This document shows, one piece after another, positions 49,701-60,142 of a stretch of 64,000 bases of DNA; position 1 is the first letter of the stretch; each line of letters opens with the position of its first letter. The stretch is from Glandiceps talaboti. Taxonomy: Eukaryota > Hemichordata > Enteropneusta > Spengelidae. Made by a program: the position numbers and the translations under genes. Below the pieces are notes generated by a model. The model had not been told where the DNA came from. It was given only the letters and a program-made list of their open reading frames with translations, and ran no database searches. The DNA lies in assembly GCF_964340395.1 (NCBI RefSeq), contig NC_135571.1, forward strand, positions 14,598,221-14,662,220, in the 5' to 3' direction.

Positions 49701-52700
49701 GTGTGGTTTATTACATTGTAGAAACTGATAGGTGATGTGTGGTTTATTACATTATAGGCACTGATAGGTGATGTGTGGTTTATTACATTGTAGATACTGA
49801 TGGGTGATGTGTGGTTTATTACATTATAGGCACTGATAGGTGATGTGTGGTTTATTACATTATAGGCACTGATAGGTGATGTGTGGTTTATTACATTATA
49901 GGCACTGATAGGTGATGTGTGGTTTATTACATTATAGATACTGATGGGTGATGTGTGGTTTATTACATTGTAGATACTGATGGGTGATGTGTGGTTTATT
50001 ACATTGTAGATACTGATAGGTGATGTGTGGTTTATTACATTATAGGCACTGATGGGTGATGTGTGGTTTATTACATTATAGGCACTGATGGGTGATGTGT
50101 GGTTTATTACATTGTAGATACTGATAGGTGATGTGTGGTTTATTACATTATAGATACTGATAGGTGATGTGTGGTTTATTACATTATAGATACTGATAGG
50201 TGATGTGTGGTTTATTACATTATAGGAACTGATGGGTGATGTGTGGTTTATTACATTGTAGGCACTGATAGGTGATGTGTGGTTTATTACATTGTAGATA
50301 CTGATGGGTGATGTGTGGTTTATTACATTATAGACACTGATAGGTGATGTGTGGTTTATTACATTATAGGCACTGATGGGTGATGTGTGGTTTATTACAT
50401 TGTAGATACTGATGGGTGATGTGTGGTTTATTACATTGTAGATACTGATGGGTGATGTGTGGTTTATTACATTATAGACACTGATAGGTGATGTGTGGTT
50501 TATTACATTATAGGCACTGATGGGTGATGTGTGGTTTATTACATTGTAGATACTGATAGGTGATGTGTGGTTTATTACATTATAGATACTGATAGGTGAT
50601 GTGTGGTTTATTACATTATAGATACTGATAGGTGATGTGTGGTTTATTACATTATAGGAACTGATGGGTGATGTGTGGTTTATTACATTGTAGGCACTGA
50701 TAGGTGATGTGTGGTTTATTACATTGTAGGCACTGATAGGTGATGTGTGGTTTATTACATTGTAGATACTGATAGGTGATGTGTGGTTTATTACATTGTA
50801 GGCACTGATAGGTGATGTGTGGTTTATTACATTGTAGATACTGATAGGTGATGTGTGGTTTATTACATTGTAGATACTGATAGGTGATGTGTGGTTTATT
50901 ACATTATAGATACTGATAGGTGATGTGTGGTTTATTACATTATAGATACTGATAGGTGATGTGTGGTTTATTACATTATAGGAACTGATGGGTGATGTGT
51001 GGTTTATTACATTGTAGGCACTGATAGGTGATGTGTGGTTTATTACATTATAGATACTGATAGGTGATGTGTGGTTTATTACATTATAGGAACTGATGGG
51101 TGATGTGTGGTTTATTACATTGTAGGCACTGATAGGTGATGTGTGGTTTATTACATTGTAGATACTGATGGGTGATGTGTGGTTTATTACATTATAGACA
51201 CTGATAGGTGATGTGTGGTTTATTACATTATAGGCACTGATGGGTGATGTGTGGTTTATTACATTGTAGATACTGATGGGTGATGTGTGGTTTATTACAT
51301 TGTAGATACTGATGGGTGATGTGTGGTTTATTACATTATAGACACTGATAGGTGATGTGTGGTTTATTACATTATAGGCACTGATGGGTGATGTGTGGTT
51401 TATTACATTGTAGATACTGATAGGTGATGTGTGGTTTATTACATTATAGATACTGATAGGTGATGTGTGGTTTATTACATTATAGATACTGATAGGTGAT
51501 GTGTGGTTTATTACATTATAGGAACTGATGGGTGATGTGTGGTTTATTACATTGTAGGCACTGATAGGTGATGTGTGGTTTATTACATTGTAGATACTGA
51601 TAGGTGATGTGTGGTTTATTACATTGTAGGCACTGATAGGTGATGTGTGGTTTATTACATTGTAGATACTGATAGGTGATGTGTGGTTTATTACATTGTA
51701 GATACTGATAGGTGATGTGTGGTTTATTACATTATAGATACTGATAGGTGATGTGTGGTTTATTACATTATAGATACTGATAGGTGATGTGTGGTTTATT
51801 ACATTATAGGAACTGATGGGTGATGTGTGGTTTATTACATTGTAGGCACTGATAGGTGATGTGTGGTTTATTACATTGTAGATACTGATAGGTGATGTGT
51901 GGTTTATTACATTGTAGACACTGATGGGTGATGTGTGGTTTATTACATTGTAGGCACTGATAGGTGATGTGTGGTTTATTACATTGTAGGCACTGATAGG
52001 TGATGTGTGGTTTATTACATTGTAGATACTGATAGGTGATGTGTGGTTTATTACATTATAGGCACTGATGGGTGATGTGTGGTTTATTACATTGTAGGCA
52101 CTGATGGGTGATGTGTGGTTTATTACATTGTAGATACTGATGGGTGATGTGTGGTTTATTACATTGTAGGCACTAATGGGTCGTGTTGTATGCCATGTGA
52201 GAGCCCTAGCAGTTCTACCAACCAGAGATCTAGCAATGCAAATATACCAAGTGTTCAACATTTACTGTAAAGGTACTGATCTGAAGGTGGTATTAATAGG
52301 TGCTAACAAATCATTTACTCAAGAACAGACAGCACTGGTGACAAGTAAATAGTAAGTGCTTATTATTTAAAGTTTAATTATGAGTTATAGTTCTATGGTT
52401 ACCATGATAACATTTCTAGACCCAATAAGCATACAGGTCTATCGTTACCATGGTAACATTTCTAGACCCAATAAGCATACAGGTCTATGTTTACCATAGT
52501 AACATATCTAGACTATGTATTTCTGTACTATCATGGTAACATCACTAGACTATATAGGTCAGCACAAAGTATATCTTCTTTAAACAGAAAACATGAAATA
52601 TTCCTTTGTTGTACCCTCCACGTAAATAACAGTAATTCATTGATGAAGCTGAAGTTATATTACACTGTGTGTGGGAGTCACTGGCAACAGACATCATAAT

Positions 52701-54442
52701 TTGTGTGTGGGAGTCACTGGTAACAGACATCATAATTTGTGTGTGGGAGTCACTGGTAACAGACATCATAATTTGTGTGTGGGAGTCACTGGCAACAGAC
52801 ATCATAATTTGTGTGTGGGAGTCACTGGTAACAGACATAATTTGTGTGTGGGAGTCACTGGCAACAGACATCATAATTTGTGTGTGGGAGTCACTGGTAA
52901 CAGACATCATAATTTGTGTGTTGGAGTCACTGGCAACAGACATCATAATTTGTGTGTGGGAGTCACTGGTAACAGACATCATAATTTGTCAAATCATGCA
53001 AATATGGTTAATTTTGAAATAAGGAATAACGGTAATTAATTGATGAAGCTGAAGTTATATTACATTGTGTGTGGGAGTCACTGGCAACAGACATCATAAT
53101 TTGTGTGTGGGAGTCACTGGCAACAGACATCATAATTTGTGTGTGGGAGTCACTGGCAACAGACATCATAATGTGTGTGGGAGTCACTGGCAACAGACAT
53201 CATAATTTGTGTGTGGGAGTCACTGGCAACAGACATAATTTGTGTGTGGGAGTCACTGGCACAGACATCATAATTTGTCAAATCATGCTAATATGGTTAA
53301 TTTTGAAATAAGGAAAAAAGTCGGTATCTTATTTCAATTGAGACATTTCATACCAAAACATAATATTATTGTGGTCCTTCTTTACAAAACTTTCATACAA
53401 CGCATTTAATATGGCCTGGAGATTTGGGCTCCACTTACCATTTACATTTCATATGGCCTGGAGATTTGGGGCTCCACTTACCATTCACATTTCATATGGC
53501 CTGGAGATTTGGGGCTCCACTTACCATTCACATTTCATATGGCCTGGAGATTTGGGGCTCCACTTACCATTTACATTTCATATGGCCTGGAGATTTGGGG
53601 CTCCACTTACCATTCACATTTCACATGGCCTGGAGATTTGGGGCTCCACTTACCATTTACATTTCATATGGCCTGGAGATTTGGGGCTCCACTTACCATT
53701 CACATTTCATATGGCCTGGAGATTTGGGGCTCCACTTACCATTCACATTTCATATGGCCTGGAGATTTGGGGCTCCACTTACCATTCACATTTCATATGG
53801 CTTGGAGGTTTGGGGCTCCACTTACCATTCACATTTCATATGGCTTGGAGGTTTGGGGCTCCACTTACCATTCACATTTCATATGGCTGGGAGGTTTGGG
53901 GCTCCACTTACCATTCACATTTCATATGGCCTGGAGATTTGGGGCTCAACTTACCATTCACATTTCATATGGCCTGGAGGTTTGGGGCTCCACTTACCAT
54001 TCACATTTCATATGGCCTGGAGGTTTGGGGCTCCACTTACCATTCACATTTCATATGGCCTGGAGATTTGGAATGGCATACAGCTCTGGTTACCACGGTA
54101 TCATCTCTAGACTACCAGTAGCCTACACAGTCAGTCAGCCTTGCAGAGTAAGAACATGTATCATATAGATACATGTACATTATATACTTGATACATTGTA
54201 ATACTACATGTATACTGGTGTATATATAGATACATTGTAACATTATATATCTACCTGATTGTAACATATAGATACATTGTAACATTTCATATGTTACATT
54301 GTAACATGAATATTTCTGTTTATTCTTCTGTAGCTGTAATGGATACATGAGTCAGGCTGACATCGTCATAGCAACACCTGGTAGACTGGTAGACCATATT
54401 ACAAGGACACCAGGTTTCACATTAAGGTCCTTGAGATTTCTG
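43702..54442 (+). CDS. DDX51: DDX51-like ATP-dependent RNA helicase, 5' six exons (partial)
   Basis: Spliced coding pieces 43702-43724, 45241-45973, 47016-47166, 49207-49352, 52170-52351 and 54334-54442 sum to 1344 nt (448 codons) without a stop. Residues 1-9 are MALFSISRY, matching the family start. About 10-240 is a basic/acidic low-complexity region with a likely nuclear signal ([11 protein letters not shown]). Then come the pre-core VHRVLPDWL, the Q-region-like FFPVQHQVIP, motif I APTGSGKT (335-342), motif Ia PTRDL (368-372) and TPGRL (426-430). The frame stops just before the expected DEAD box. DDX51 (yeast Dbp6) acts in nucleolar pre-60S ribosome assembly; mammalian DDX51 is linked to U8 snoRNA release and 28S 3' maturation. 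The remaining exons are outside the window. Confidence 0.92.
43725..45240 (+). other. DDX51 intron 1
   Basis: GT-AG intron, 1516 bp (GTAAGA...TATATATAG). The 3' end is A/T-rich with little polypyrimidine. It contains a 43-bp threefold repeat at 44335-44463 (CTGGTGTTGGTAGCC, CCTCACTGGAGAGACTACTG) and weaker GTAATAAAAATCACTA-type repeats at 44110-44290. Confidence 0.7.
44335..44463. repeat. Three tandem 43-bp units in DDX51 intron 1
   Basis: Two good copies and one diverged copy of a GC-richer unit with GCCCTCACTGGAGAGACTAC. Confidence 0.75.
45241..45973 (+). CDS. DDX51: DDX51 exon 2 (charged N-terminal region)
   Basis: Starts after TATATATAG and ends TCAA|GTAAGT, phase 0. It encodes about 244 residues dominated by K, E, D and N, with the basic cluster [11 protein letters not shown]. 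It ends [15 protein letters not shown], matching the family's [GD]-F-T-V-L-G segment that precedes the helicase core. The open frame would continue to 46156 if the intron were retained. Minus-strand frames across this exon are shadows of its purine bias. Confidence 0.88.
45974..47015 (+). other. DDX51 intron 2 with triplicated 3' splice site
   Basis: GTAAGT...GTTACAG. The last about 120 bp are a 39-bp repeat in which acceptor plus first exon bases (CTGTTACAG|GTTCATAGAG) occur three times, with AG at 46937, 46976 and 47015. Only the last continues as a full open exon. Confidence 0.85.
46899..47032 (+). repeat. 39-bp triplication across the intron 2/exon 3 junction
   Basis: Unit GGTTCATAGAGTCCTTCTGA, TTGGCTAATGTCTGTTACA. 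The final copy has an extra C (CCTTCCTGATTGG), which restores the helicase frame. Use of either upstream acceptor would read V-H-R-V-L-L-I-G/D then TAA. Confidence 0.85.
47016..47166 (+). CDS. DDX51: DDX51 exon 3
   Basis: 151 nt, starting phase 0 and ending phase 1 at CCAG|GTAAGT. It encodes [16 protein letters not shown], then about 20 linker residues and [11 protein letters not shown]. This aligns with the family's F-L-P-x-W-L and G-I-x-x-x-F-P-V-Q segments just upstream of motif I. Confidence 0.9.
47167..49206 (+). other. DDX51 intron 3
   Basis: GTAAGT...TTTGTTTCTTAG, 2040 bp, about 95 per cent of it occupied by the 32-bp minisatellite. Confidence 0.88.
47218..49170. repeat. 32-bp minisatellite in DDX51 intron 3
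   Basis: About 61 copies of CTGTACAACTATAATGTACC, then AATACTGTATAT. Very homogeneous, with recurrent AATACTG/AGTACTG, TATCTG/TATGTG and CAACTAT/CAATTAT variants. It contains GTAC and TATA words but no splice-junction copies. Confidence 0.97.
49207..49352 (+). CDS. DDX51: DDX51 exon 4 (motif I)
   Basis: 146 nt between TTTCTTAG and CAG|GTACAT. It encodes [12 protein letters not shown], then [20 protein letters not shown] and FVIPVIQ. This is the Q-motif-adjacent VIP region and the Walker A box; human DDX51 has the same [17 protein letters not shown] segment. It ends in phase 0. Confidence 0.95.
49353..52169 (+). other. DDX51 intron 4, nearly filled by copies of its own acceptor
   Basis: GTACAT...TTACATTGTAG, 2817 bp. 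From about 49660 to the exon 5 boundary it is one 36-bp array whose unit is the intron end plus the first bases of exon 5. A phase-0 junction and a 36-bp period put the TAG of every acceptor in frame. Confidence 0.88.
49660..52169 (+). repeat. 36-bp minisatellite derived from the exon 5 splice acceptor
   Basis: About 69 copies of GTGGTTTATTACATTRTAG followed by GCACTGATRGGTGATGT (36 bp). The real exon 5 begins TTACATTGTAG|GCACTAATGGGTCG, so each unit carries an acceptor plus about 12 exon-like bases. Variant positions are GC/AT/GA/AC after TAG and GATAGG/GATGGG. The minus strand is open for 872 residues as a 12-residue repeat ([11 protein letters not shown]), which I reject as a gene. Confidence 0.96.
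52170..52351 (+). CDS. DDX51: DDX51 exon 5 (motif Ia)
   Basis: 182 nt after TTACATTGTAG and before AATA|GTAAGT. It encodes [20 protein letters not shown], then [35 protein letters not shown] and TSK plus two bases. The R-V-V-C-H-x-R-A-L-x-V-L-P-T run is diagnostic for DDX51, and PTRDL is motif Ia. Confidence 0.95.
52387..52555. repeat. Tandem repeat with GTTACCATGGTAAC palindromes
   Basis: About 3.5 units of roughly 50 bp with ACATTTCTAGACCCAATAAG, CATACAGGTCTAT and a perfect or near-perfect palindrome GTTACCATGGTAAC. Confidence 0.75.
52632..53305. repeat. 36-bp array present twice with its flanks
   Basis: Units of GTGTGGGAGTCACTGGTAAC, AGACATCATAATTTGT. Nine copies at about 52668-52990 and six at 53067-53279. 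Both blocks share the left flank TTGATGAAGCTGAAGTTATA and the right flank CAAATCATGC.AATATGG, so the array was duplicated as a whole and then changed copy number. Confidence 0.9.
53405..54075. repeat. 43-bp minisatellite in DDX51 intron 5
   Basis: About 15 copies of ATATGGCCTGGAGATTTGGG, GCTCCACTTACCATTCACAT, TTC. GC-richer than its surroundings. The plus strand lacks stops in the three frames it cycles through (250, 228 and 219 residue shadows). Confidence 0.95.
54334..54442 (+). CDS. DDX51: DDX51 exon 6 (ADIV.ATPGRL)
   Basis: 109 nt after TTCTTCTGTAG and before TTCTG|GTAAGT. It encodes [20 protein letters not shown], then [17 protein letters not shown]. Human DDX51 has [15 protein letters not shown] and Q-L-R-F-L at the same place. 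The next family residues would be the V/I-I-D-E-A-D box, not found in the rest of the window. Confidence 0.95.
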
Positions 54443-54769
54443 GTAAGTTACCATAGCAACCACTACATTATCATGTAATATTAGATTATAGTTGTTTTAG
54501 ACAATGATTATTGTATTCTTTTGATAAAATTTACACTTTATTGCACCATCTCTATGGTCATGGAGAAGAGATCCACAGGCATTAGCAACAAATGCATTCT
54601 CTCTAGCATGAACAAACAAAAACATATACATGTTTCCACCACCACCTCTAATATCCAGATGTCTTAAAAAGATGCATGCAGACCAGGCTAATTCCATAGT
54701 CATAACACCAGTGTGGGCCAAGAGGCCTTGGTACCCATTGTTGCTGCAAATGTCTTGTCAGGAACCTCT
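54443..54769 (+). other. Start of DDX51 intron 6
   Basis: Donor GTAAGT at 54443. No next exon (V/I-IDEADRM) is recognisable up to 64000, so the intron is at least 9.5 kb. A 74-codon minus frame at 54497-54721 has no domain I can name. Confidence 0.6.
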
Positions 54770-56813
54770 ACTGTTACCACAACATGGGAATCTATTACTA
54801 GAACCACACACAGGAATCTATTACTAGAACCACAATACGGGAATCTATTACTAGAACCACACACAGGAATCTATTACTAGAACCATACACAGGAATCTAT
54901 TACTAGAACCACAACACGGGAATCTATTACTAGAACCATACACAGGAATCTATTACTAGAACCACACACATGAATCTATTACTAGAACCATACACAGGAA
55001 TCTATTACTAGAACCACACACAGGAATCTATTACTAGAACCATACACAGGAATCTATTACTAGAACCACAACACGGGAATCTATTACTAGAACCATACAC
55101 AGGAATCTATTACTAGAACCACACACATGAATCTATTACTAGAACCATACACAGGAATCTATTACTAGAACCACACACAGGAATCTATTACTAGAACCAT
55201 ACACAGGAATCTATTACTAGAACCCACACATAGGAATCTATTACTAGAACCACAATACGGGAATCTATTACTAGAACCACAATACGGGAATCTATTACTA
55301 GAACCACAATACGGGAATCTATTACTAGAACCACACACAGGAATCTATTACTAGAACCACAATACGGGAATCTATTACTAGAACCATACACAGGAATCTA
55401 TTACTAGAACCACAATACGGGAATCTATTACTAGAACCACAATACGGGAATCTATTACTAGAACCACACACAGGAATCTATTACTAGAACCACACACAGG
55501 AATCTATTACTAGAACCACACACAGGAATCTATTACTAGAACCACAATACGGGAATCTATTACTAGAACCACAATACGGGAATCTATTACTAGAACCACA
55601 CACAGGAATCTATTACTAGAACCACAATACGGGAATCTATTACTAGAACCATACACAGGAATCTATTACTAGAACCACAATACGGGAATCTATTACTAGA
55701 ACCATACACAGGAATCTATTACTAGAACCACAATACGGGAATCTATTACTAGAACCACAATACGGGAATCTATTACTAGAACCACACACAGGAATCTATT
55801 ACTAGAACCACACACAGGAATCTATTACTAGAACCACAACACGGGAATCTATTACTAGAACCACAATACGGGAATCTATTACTAAAACCACACACAAGAA
55901 TCTATTACTAGAACCACACACAGGAATCTATTACTAGAACCATACACAGGAATCTATTACTAGAACCACACACAGGAATCTATTACTAGAACCACAATAC
56001 GGGAATCTATTACTAGAACCACACAGGAATCTATTACTAGAACCACACACAGGAATCTATTACTAGAACCATACACAGGAATCTATTACTAGAACCACAC
56101 ACAGGAATCTATTACTAGAACCACAACACAGGAATCTATTACTAGAACCCACACAGGAATCTATTACTAGAACCACACACAGGAATCTATTACTAGAACC
56201 ATACACAGGAATCTATTACTAGAACCACACACAGGAATCTATTACTAGAACCATACACAGGAATCTATTACTAGAACCATACACAGGAATCTATTACTAG
56301 AACCACACACAGGAATCTATTACTAGAACCACAATACGGGAATCTATTACTAGAACCATACACAGGAATCTATTACTAGAACCATACACAGGAATCTATT
56401 ACTAGAACCATACACAGGAATCTATTACTAGAACCACAACACAGGAATCTATTACTAGAACCACAACACGGGAATCTATTACTAGAACCCACACATAGGA
56501 ATCTATTACTAGAACCACAATATGGGAATCTATTACTAGAACCACAATACAGGAATCTATTACTAGAACCACATACAGGAATCTATTACTAGAACCACAC
56601 ACAGGAATCTATTACTAGAACCACAATTACTAGAACCACACACAGGAATCTATTACTAGAACCACAATACGGGAATCTATTACTAGAACCATACACAGGA
56701 ATCTATTACTAGAACCACAACACAGGAATCTATTACTAGAACCACACACAGGAATCTATTACTAGAACCACAATTACTAGAACCACACACAAGAATCTAT
56801 TACTAGAACCACA
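54770..56813. repeat. 26-bp minisatellite, left part
   Basis: About 78 copies of GGAATCTATTACTAGAACC plus ACACACA. The linker varies: ACAATAC, ATACACA, ACAACAC, CACACAT. Short truncated copies (ACCACAATTACTAGAACC) occur near 56620 and 56765. It resumes at 61114 after the LINE. Confidence 0.97.
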
Positions 56814-57143
56814 CATCTTTAATAATAAGTTTATTTACCAATATTTACCAATATAATAATAATAAAAATTATTCTTAAAAAGATACACATACAGAATAAA
56901 TGGCAAAAGGGATCATGAAATAGCAAAGCTAGTCAAGCTTGTATCCCCTTAGTGACTAACAAGCACACTCGTACTTGTAGGTGTATATATTCGATGTTCA
57001 AGATTGCCATAGAAACTATAACAAATAAGAAACATAACAAAATGACAAAGCACAACAATAACAGTGGAACAGTAAAATTGATACACATACAATCACCACA
57101 GTCAGTTCACGAAAGAAATATAAAGTTGTACATGACATTATAG

Positions 57144-60095
57144 TTATACATATTCTGAGAATAACAACTCCTTCACTTTCTTTTTAAAATTCGTGCGTGA
57201 GCCAATAGACCGAATCTCAACAGGCATATTGTTCCAGGTTTTAACGCCAGAGTATGATATGGAAGATTGACCAAATGTTGTATGATTATACTCTAGAAAA
57301 AGGTTACCACTATGTCTTTGCCTTGTATCATAGGGATGCTCTATAAGAGTAAAGTAATCTGTAATAGAGTGTGCAGACTTGTGATACATCAAATCATGTA
57401 TAAAAGAGCTGACTGAAAATCTGTACAGTTTGAAAATATCTAGGATTTTCAGTTGTTTGAACAATGGGGCAGAATGATCCGTATACGAGCTAAACGTCAT
57501 CGCACGGACTGCCATCTTTTGTGCCGTCAAAATACAATGTAAATGTGTCGAATATGCATTCCCCCAAACTTCTAGACCGTAGGTAAGATGAGACTGAATA
57601 AGGGATGAATACAAGAGAATCAAAGTGTCTATTGGTAAAAAATGTCTTAGTTTGAATAGCATACCACACATCGTCTTGATTTTGCTGTGGACATGTGCTA
57701 TGTGATTAGTCCTCTTTAAATGTTTATCAATAAGGAGACCAACAAAAGGGACAACATCTACTTCACTAATCGTGTCCCTTCTCATTAGAATAGAACCCTT
57801 AACATCTACTTGTCTCTGTTTGCCCCTAAATATAATATAATTTGATTTCGTTTTGTTGATTGTCATTTTATTGACATCACACCATTGCAGCACCATCTTT
57901 AGGTGGTTGGTAGCAATGTCAAGATCAATTGAGTGGTTTGCTGGGTAAGTATGAAATAGATTTGAGTCATCAGCAAACAGTCGAAAATTGAAAAATGAAC
58001 TAGAATTTGGGAGGTCATTTATGTATAGTAAGAAAAGTGTGGGGCCAAGGACAGAACCCTGGGGAACCCCACAATTAATAAATTCATTTTGTGACGTAAT
58101 CCCACCAAGACTTATGAATTGAGATCTTTGGGATAAGTAACTTTTGATCCATTGCAAAATAATACCTCTAAATCCATAGCGTTCTAGCTTATCTAATAAT
58201 ATCTTATGATCAATTGAATCAAATGCTTTGCTGAAATCAATGAATATACCAAGAGTGGGGTTACCTTGATCCATTTGTTCTAAAATATGATTTATCAAGT
58301 TAATCATTGACAATTTAGTACTGTGTTTCTTCCTAAATCCGTATTGATGTTTGAATAGTATGCTATATTTATCCAAAAAAATAGTAAATTGGTTGTTGAC
58401 TATTTTTTCCAAAATCTTACTAAAAAGAGGTAGAATAGATATTGGTCGATAATTTCCGGGATTACAATTTTCACCCTTTTTGAAGATAGGCGTGACCTTT
58501 GCGATTTTCAAAGCAGAAGGAAATATGCCAGTAGAAAATGACAAATTAAAGATATGTGCAAGCGGGTGTGCTATAATATCTGCAGAATCAATTAATAGCC
58601 GAGGGGGCAAATTGTCCCAACCACATGCTTTTTTGGGATCTAGGGTTTTCAGAAGATTACATACTTCAAGTTCCGTTGTCGGTTTGAGGAAAAACGTATG
58701 CTGCAGAGGTTGACCGAAAAATTGCTTAAAATCAATATCTGTGTTCGGAATAGTCTCAGCCAACTGTCTACCTACATTGACAAAGTGTTCATTAAATCCC
58801 TTTACTATTTCACCCTGGTCTGTTACGAGGTGGCTGTTGCCATTAACATTCAACTCCAATTTTTCTGGGAATATAGAAACACTGTGTTGTTTACCAATTA
58901 AATTATTAATGACATTCCACGTTTTTCTGGGGTTGTTTTTGTTAAAAGTTAACAAATCTACAAAATACTTCTTTTTTGCACTCCTCAGTACACTCGTGAG
59001 CAGATTACGGTAAGTTTTATATTTCGCTACAGCACTAGCTTCATGTTGACTTGCAATGACTTTAGAATATAATTTATGTTTTATATTTATCGATTTTTTT
59101 ATTGCTTTTGTAATCCATGGACTACTTTTCCTCTTTGGTTTGAGGGTTCTTAGACGTAGGGGGGCATGATTATTGCATATATCAGTATATATATCTGTGA
59201 ATAAATTGAAAGCAGAATCCGTATCAGAGGCATTGTATACAGGTTGCCAAGACACGTTTTGCAGTTCACTTATAAATTGATCATACTTATAAGATTTAAA
59301 ATCTCTTGTAAGGACGGGTCTGGTGTTTGGCGAATCGATGTCGAAGTTTTCAAAAATAGCAAAAGTAGGAAAATGGTCGGATATGTCAGTTTGAATAGTT
59401 CCGGCATGAATTCTATCCGTGCTAATATTTGTATATATGTGATCAATGACAGTTGATGTATTGCAAGTAACGCGAGTAGGGACTGAGATAATCTGCTCAA
59501 GGTGTAAACACTGCAATATGGAAATTAGTTGGTTACTCTGATTATCCCTACTACAATAATTTATATTAAAATCACCCATCAGAATGCATTGTTTTTTATC
59601 GACTTTGACTTTATGGAGCGTGTTAAGTAGAGAATTCGTAAATTCAGGAATATTAGTATTGGGTTTTCGATAAATAACCCCAACAATAATTCTTTGTTTC
59701 TGGGCGAGTAATTCTAACCATAAACAATCAGAGTGAACTACGGAATAATCTAAGATTCGATATTTGATGGACGTGTGAATATATGCACCTGCACCGCCGC
59801 CTCTACCAGAATTTCTACAGTTCAGTTCCAATGAATAGTTATGTAAATTAGCAAGGTGTTGGTTGTCCAGGTGCCATACTTCAGATAAACCAATGATTTT
59901 AAAATTTTGTTTGATACAATCCTCGTAAAACATTTTCAAATTATCGAAGTTTTTCCTAAGTGATCTAATATTAATATGTGAGATTGAGAATGATTTGTTG
60001 TATTTAGTGGCAAATTTACTGGTAAACTCTAAAGGTGATAGAGTGTAGTTTTCAATATTGAAAGCATGAATGTCTTCTTCGTATTCAGTGTCCAT
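57144..60095 (-). CDS. LINE ORF2: APE endonuclease plus reverse transcriptase
   Basis: 983 residues from an ATG at 60095-60093. The AP-endonuclease-like domain (about 36-245) shows N42 (HINIRSL), E72 (LSEVW), D175/N177 (MGDFNI) and D240-H241 (SDH). The reverse transcriptase has TPIFKKG and NYRPISILP, motif A FIDFSKAFDSIDH (D620), motif B GVPQGSVLGP (676-685) and motif C FADD (D709, D710). The C-terminal part (WGNAYSTHL...) is family-like. The protein nicks the target and copies its own RNA by target-primed reverse transcription. All hallmark residues are present, so activity is possible. It overlaps no host exon and is antisense to DDX51. Confidence 0.95.
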   Translation of the reverse strand: MDTEYEEDIHAFNIENYTLSPLEFTSKFATKYNKSFSISHINIRSLRKNFDNLKMFYEDCIKQNFKIIGLSEVWHLDNQHLANLHNYSLELNCRNSGRGGGAGAYIHTSIKYRILDYSVVHSDCLWLELLAQKQRIIVGVIYRKPNTNIPEFTNSLLNTLHKVKVDKKQCILMGDFNINYCSRDNQSNQLISILQCLHLEQIISVPTRVTCNTSTVIDHIYTNISTDRIHAGTIQTDISDHFPTFAIFENFDIDSPNTRPVLTRDFKSYKYDQFISELQNVSWQPVYNASDTDSAFNLFTDIYTDICNNHAPLRLRTLKPKRKSSPWITKAIKKSINIKHKLYSKVIASQHEASAVAKYKTYRNLLTSVLRSAKKKYFVDLLTFNKNNPRKTWNVINNLIGKQHSVSIFPEKLELNVNGNSHLVTDQGEIVKGFNEHFVNVGRQLAETIPNTDIDFKQFFGQPLQHTFFLKPTTELEVCNLLKTLDPKKACGWDNLPPRLLIDSADIIAHPLAHIFNLSFSTGIFPSALKIAKVTPIFKKGENCNPGNYRPISILPLFSKILEKIVNNQFTIFLDKYSILFKHQYGFRKKHSTKLSMINLINHILEQMDQGNPTLGIFIDFSKAFDSIDHKILLDKLERYGFRGIILQWIKSYLSQRSQFISLGGITSQNEFINCGVPQGSVLGPTLFLLYINDLPNSSSFFNFRLFADDSNLFHTYPANHSIDLDIATNHLKMVLQWCDVNKMTINKTKSNYIIFRGKQRQVDVKGSILMRRDTISEVDVVPFVGLLIDKHLKRTNHIAHVHSKIKTMCGMLFKLRHFLPIDTLILLYSSLIQSHLTYGLEVWGNAYSTHLHCILTAQKMAVRAMTFSSYTDHSAPLFKQLKILDIFKLYRFSVSSFIHDLMYHKSAHSITDYFTLIEHPYDTRQRHSGNLFLEYNHTTFGQSSISYSGVKTWNNMPVEIRSIGSRTNFKKKVKELLFSEYV

Positions 60096-60142
60096 TATTT
60101 GTCATTGTTTAGTTAGCAAGCTAATTTATCACACAACAGATC

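Larger units (their letters stand above)
52352..54333 (+). other. DDX51 intron 5 with three tandem-repeat systems
   Basis: GTAAGT...TATTCTTCTGTAG, 1982 bp, holding a 46-bp palindrome-bearing repeat, a duplicated 36-bp array and a 43-bp array. Confidence 0.85.

Noticed and set aside
49643-52261. 872-residue open frame on the minus strand
   Set aside because: It consists only of a 12-residue repeat imposed by the 36-bp array and runs antisense over a splice junction of DDX51. No non-repeat domain is present.
53369-54168. Three overlapping plus frames of 219-250 residues
   Set aside because: They read the same 43-bp unit in rotating frames inside intron 5.
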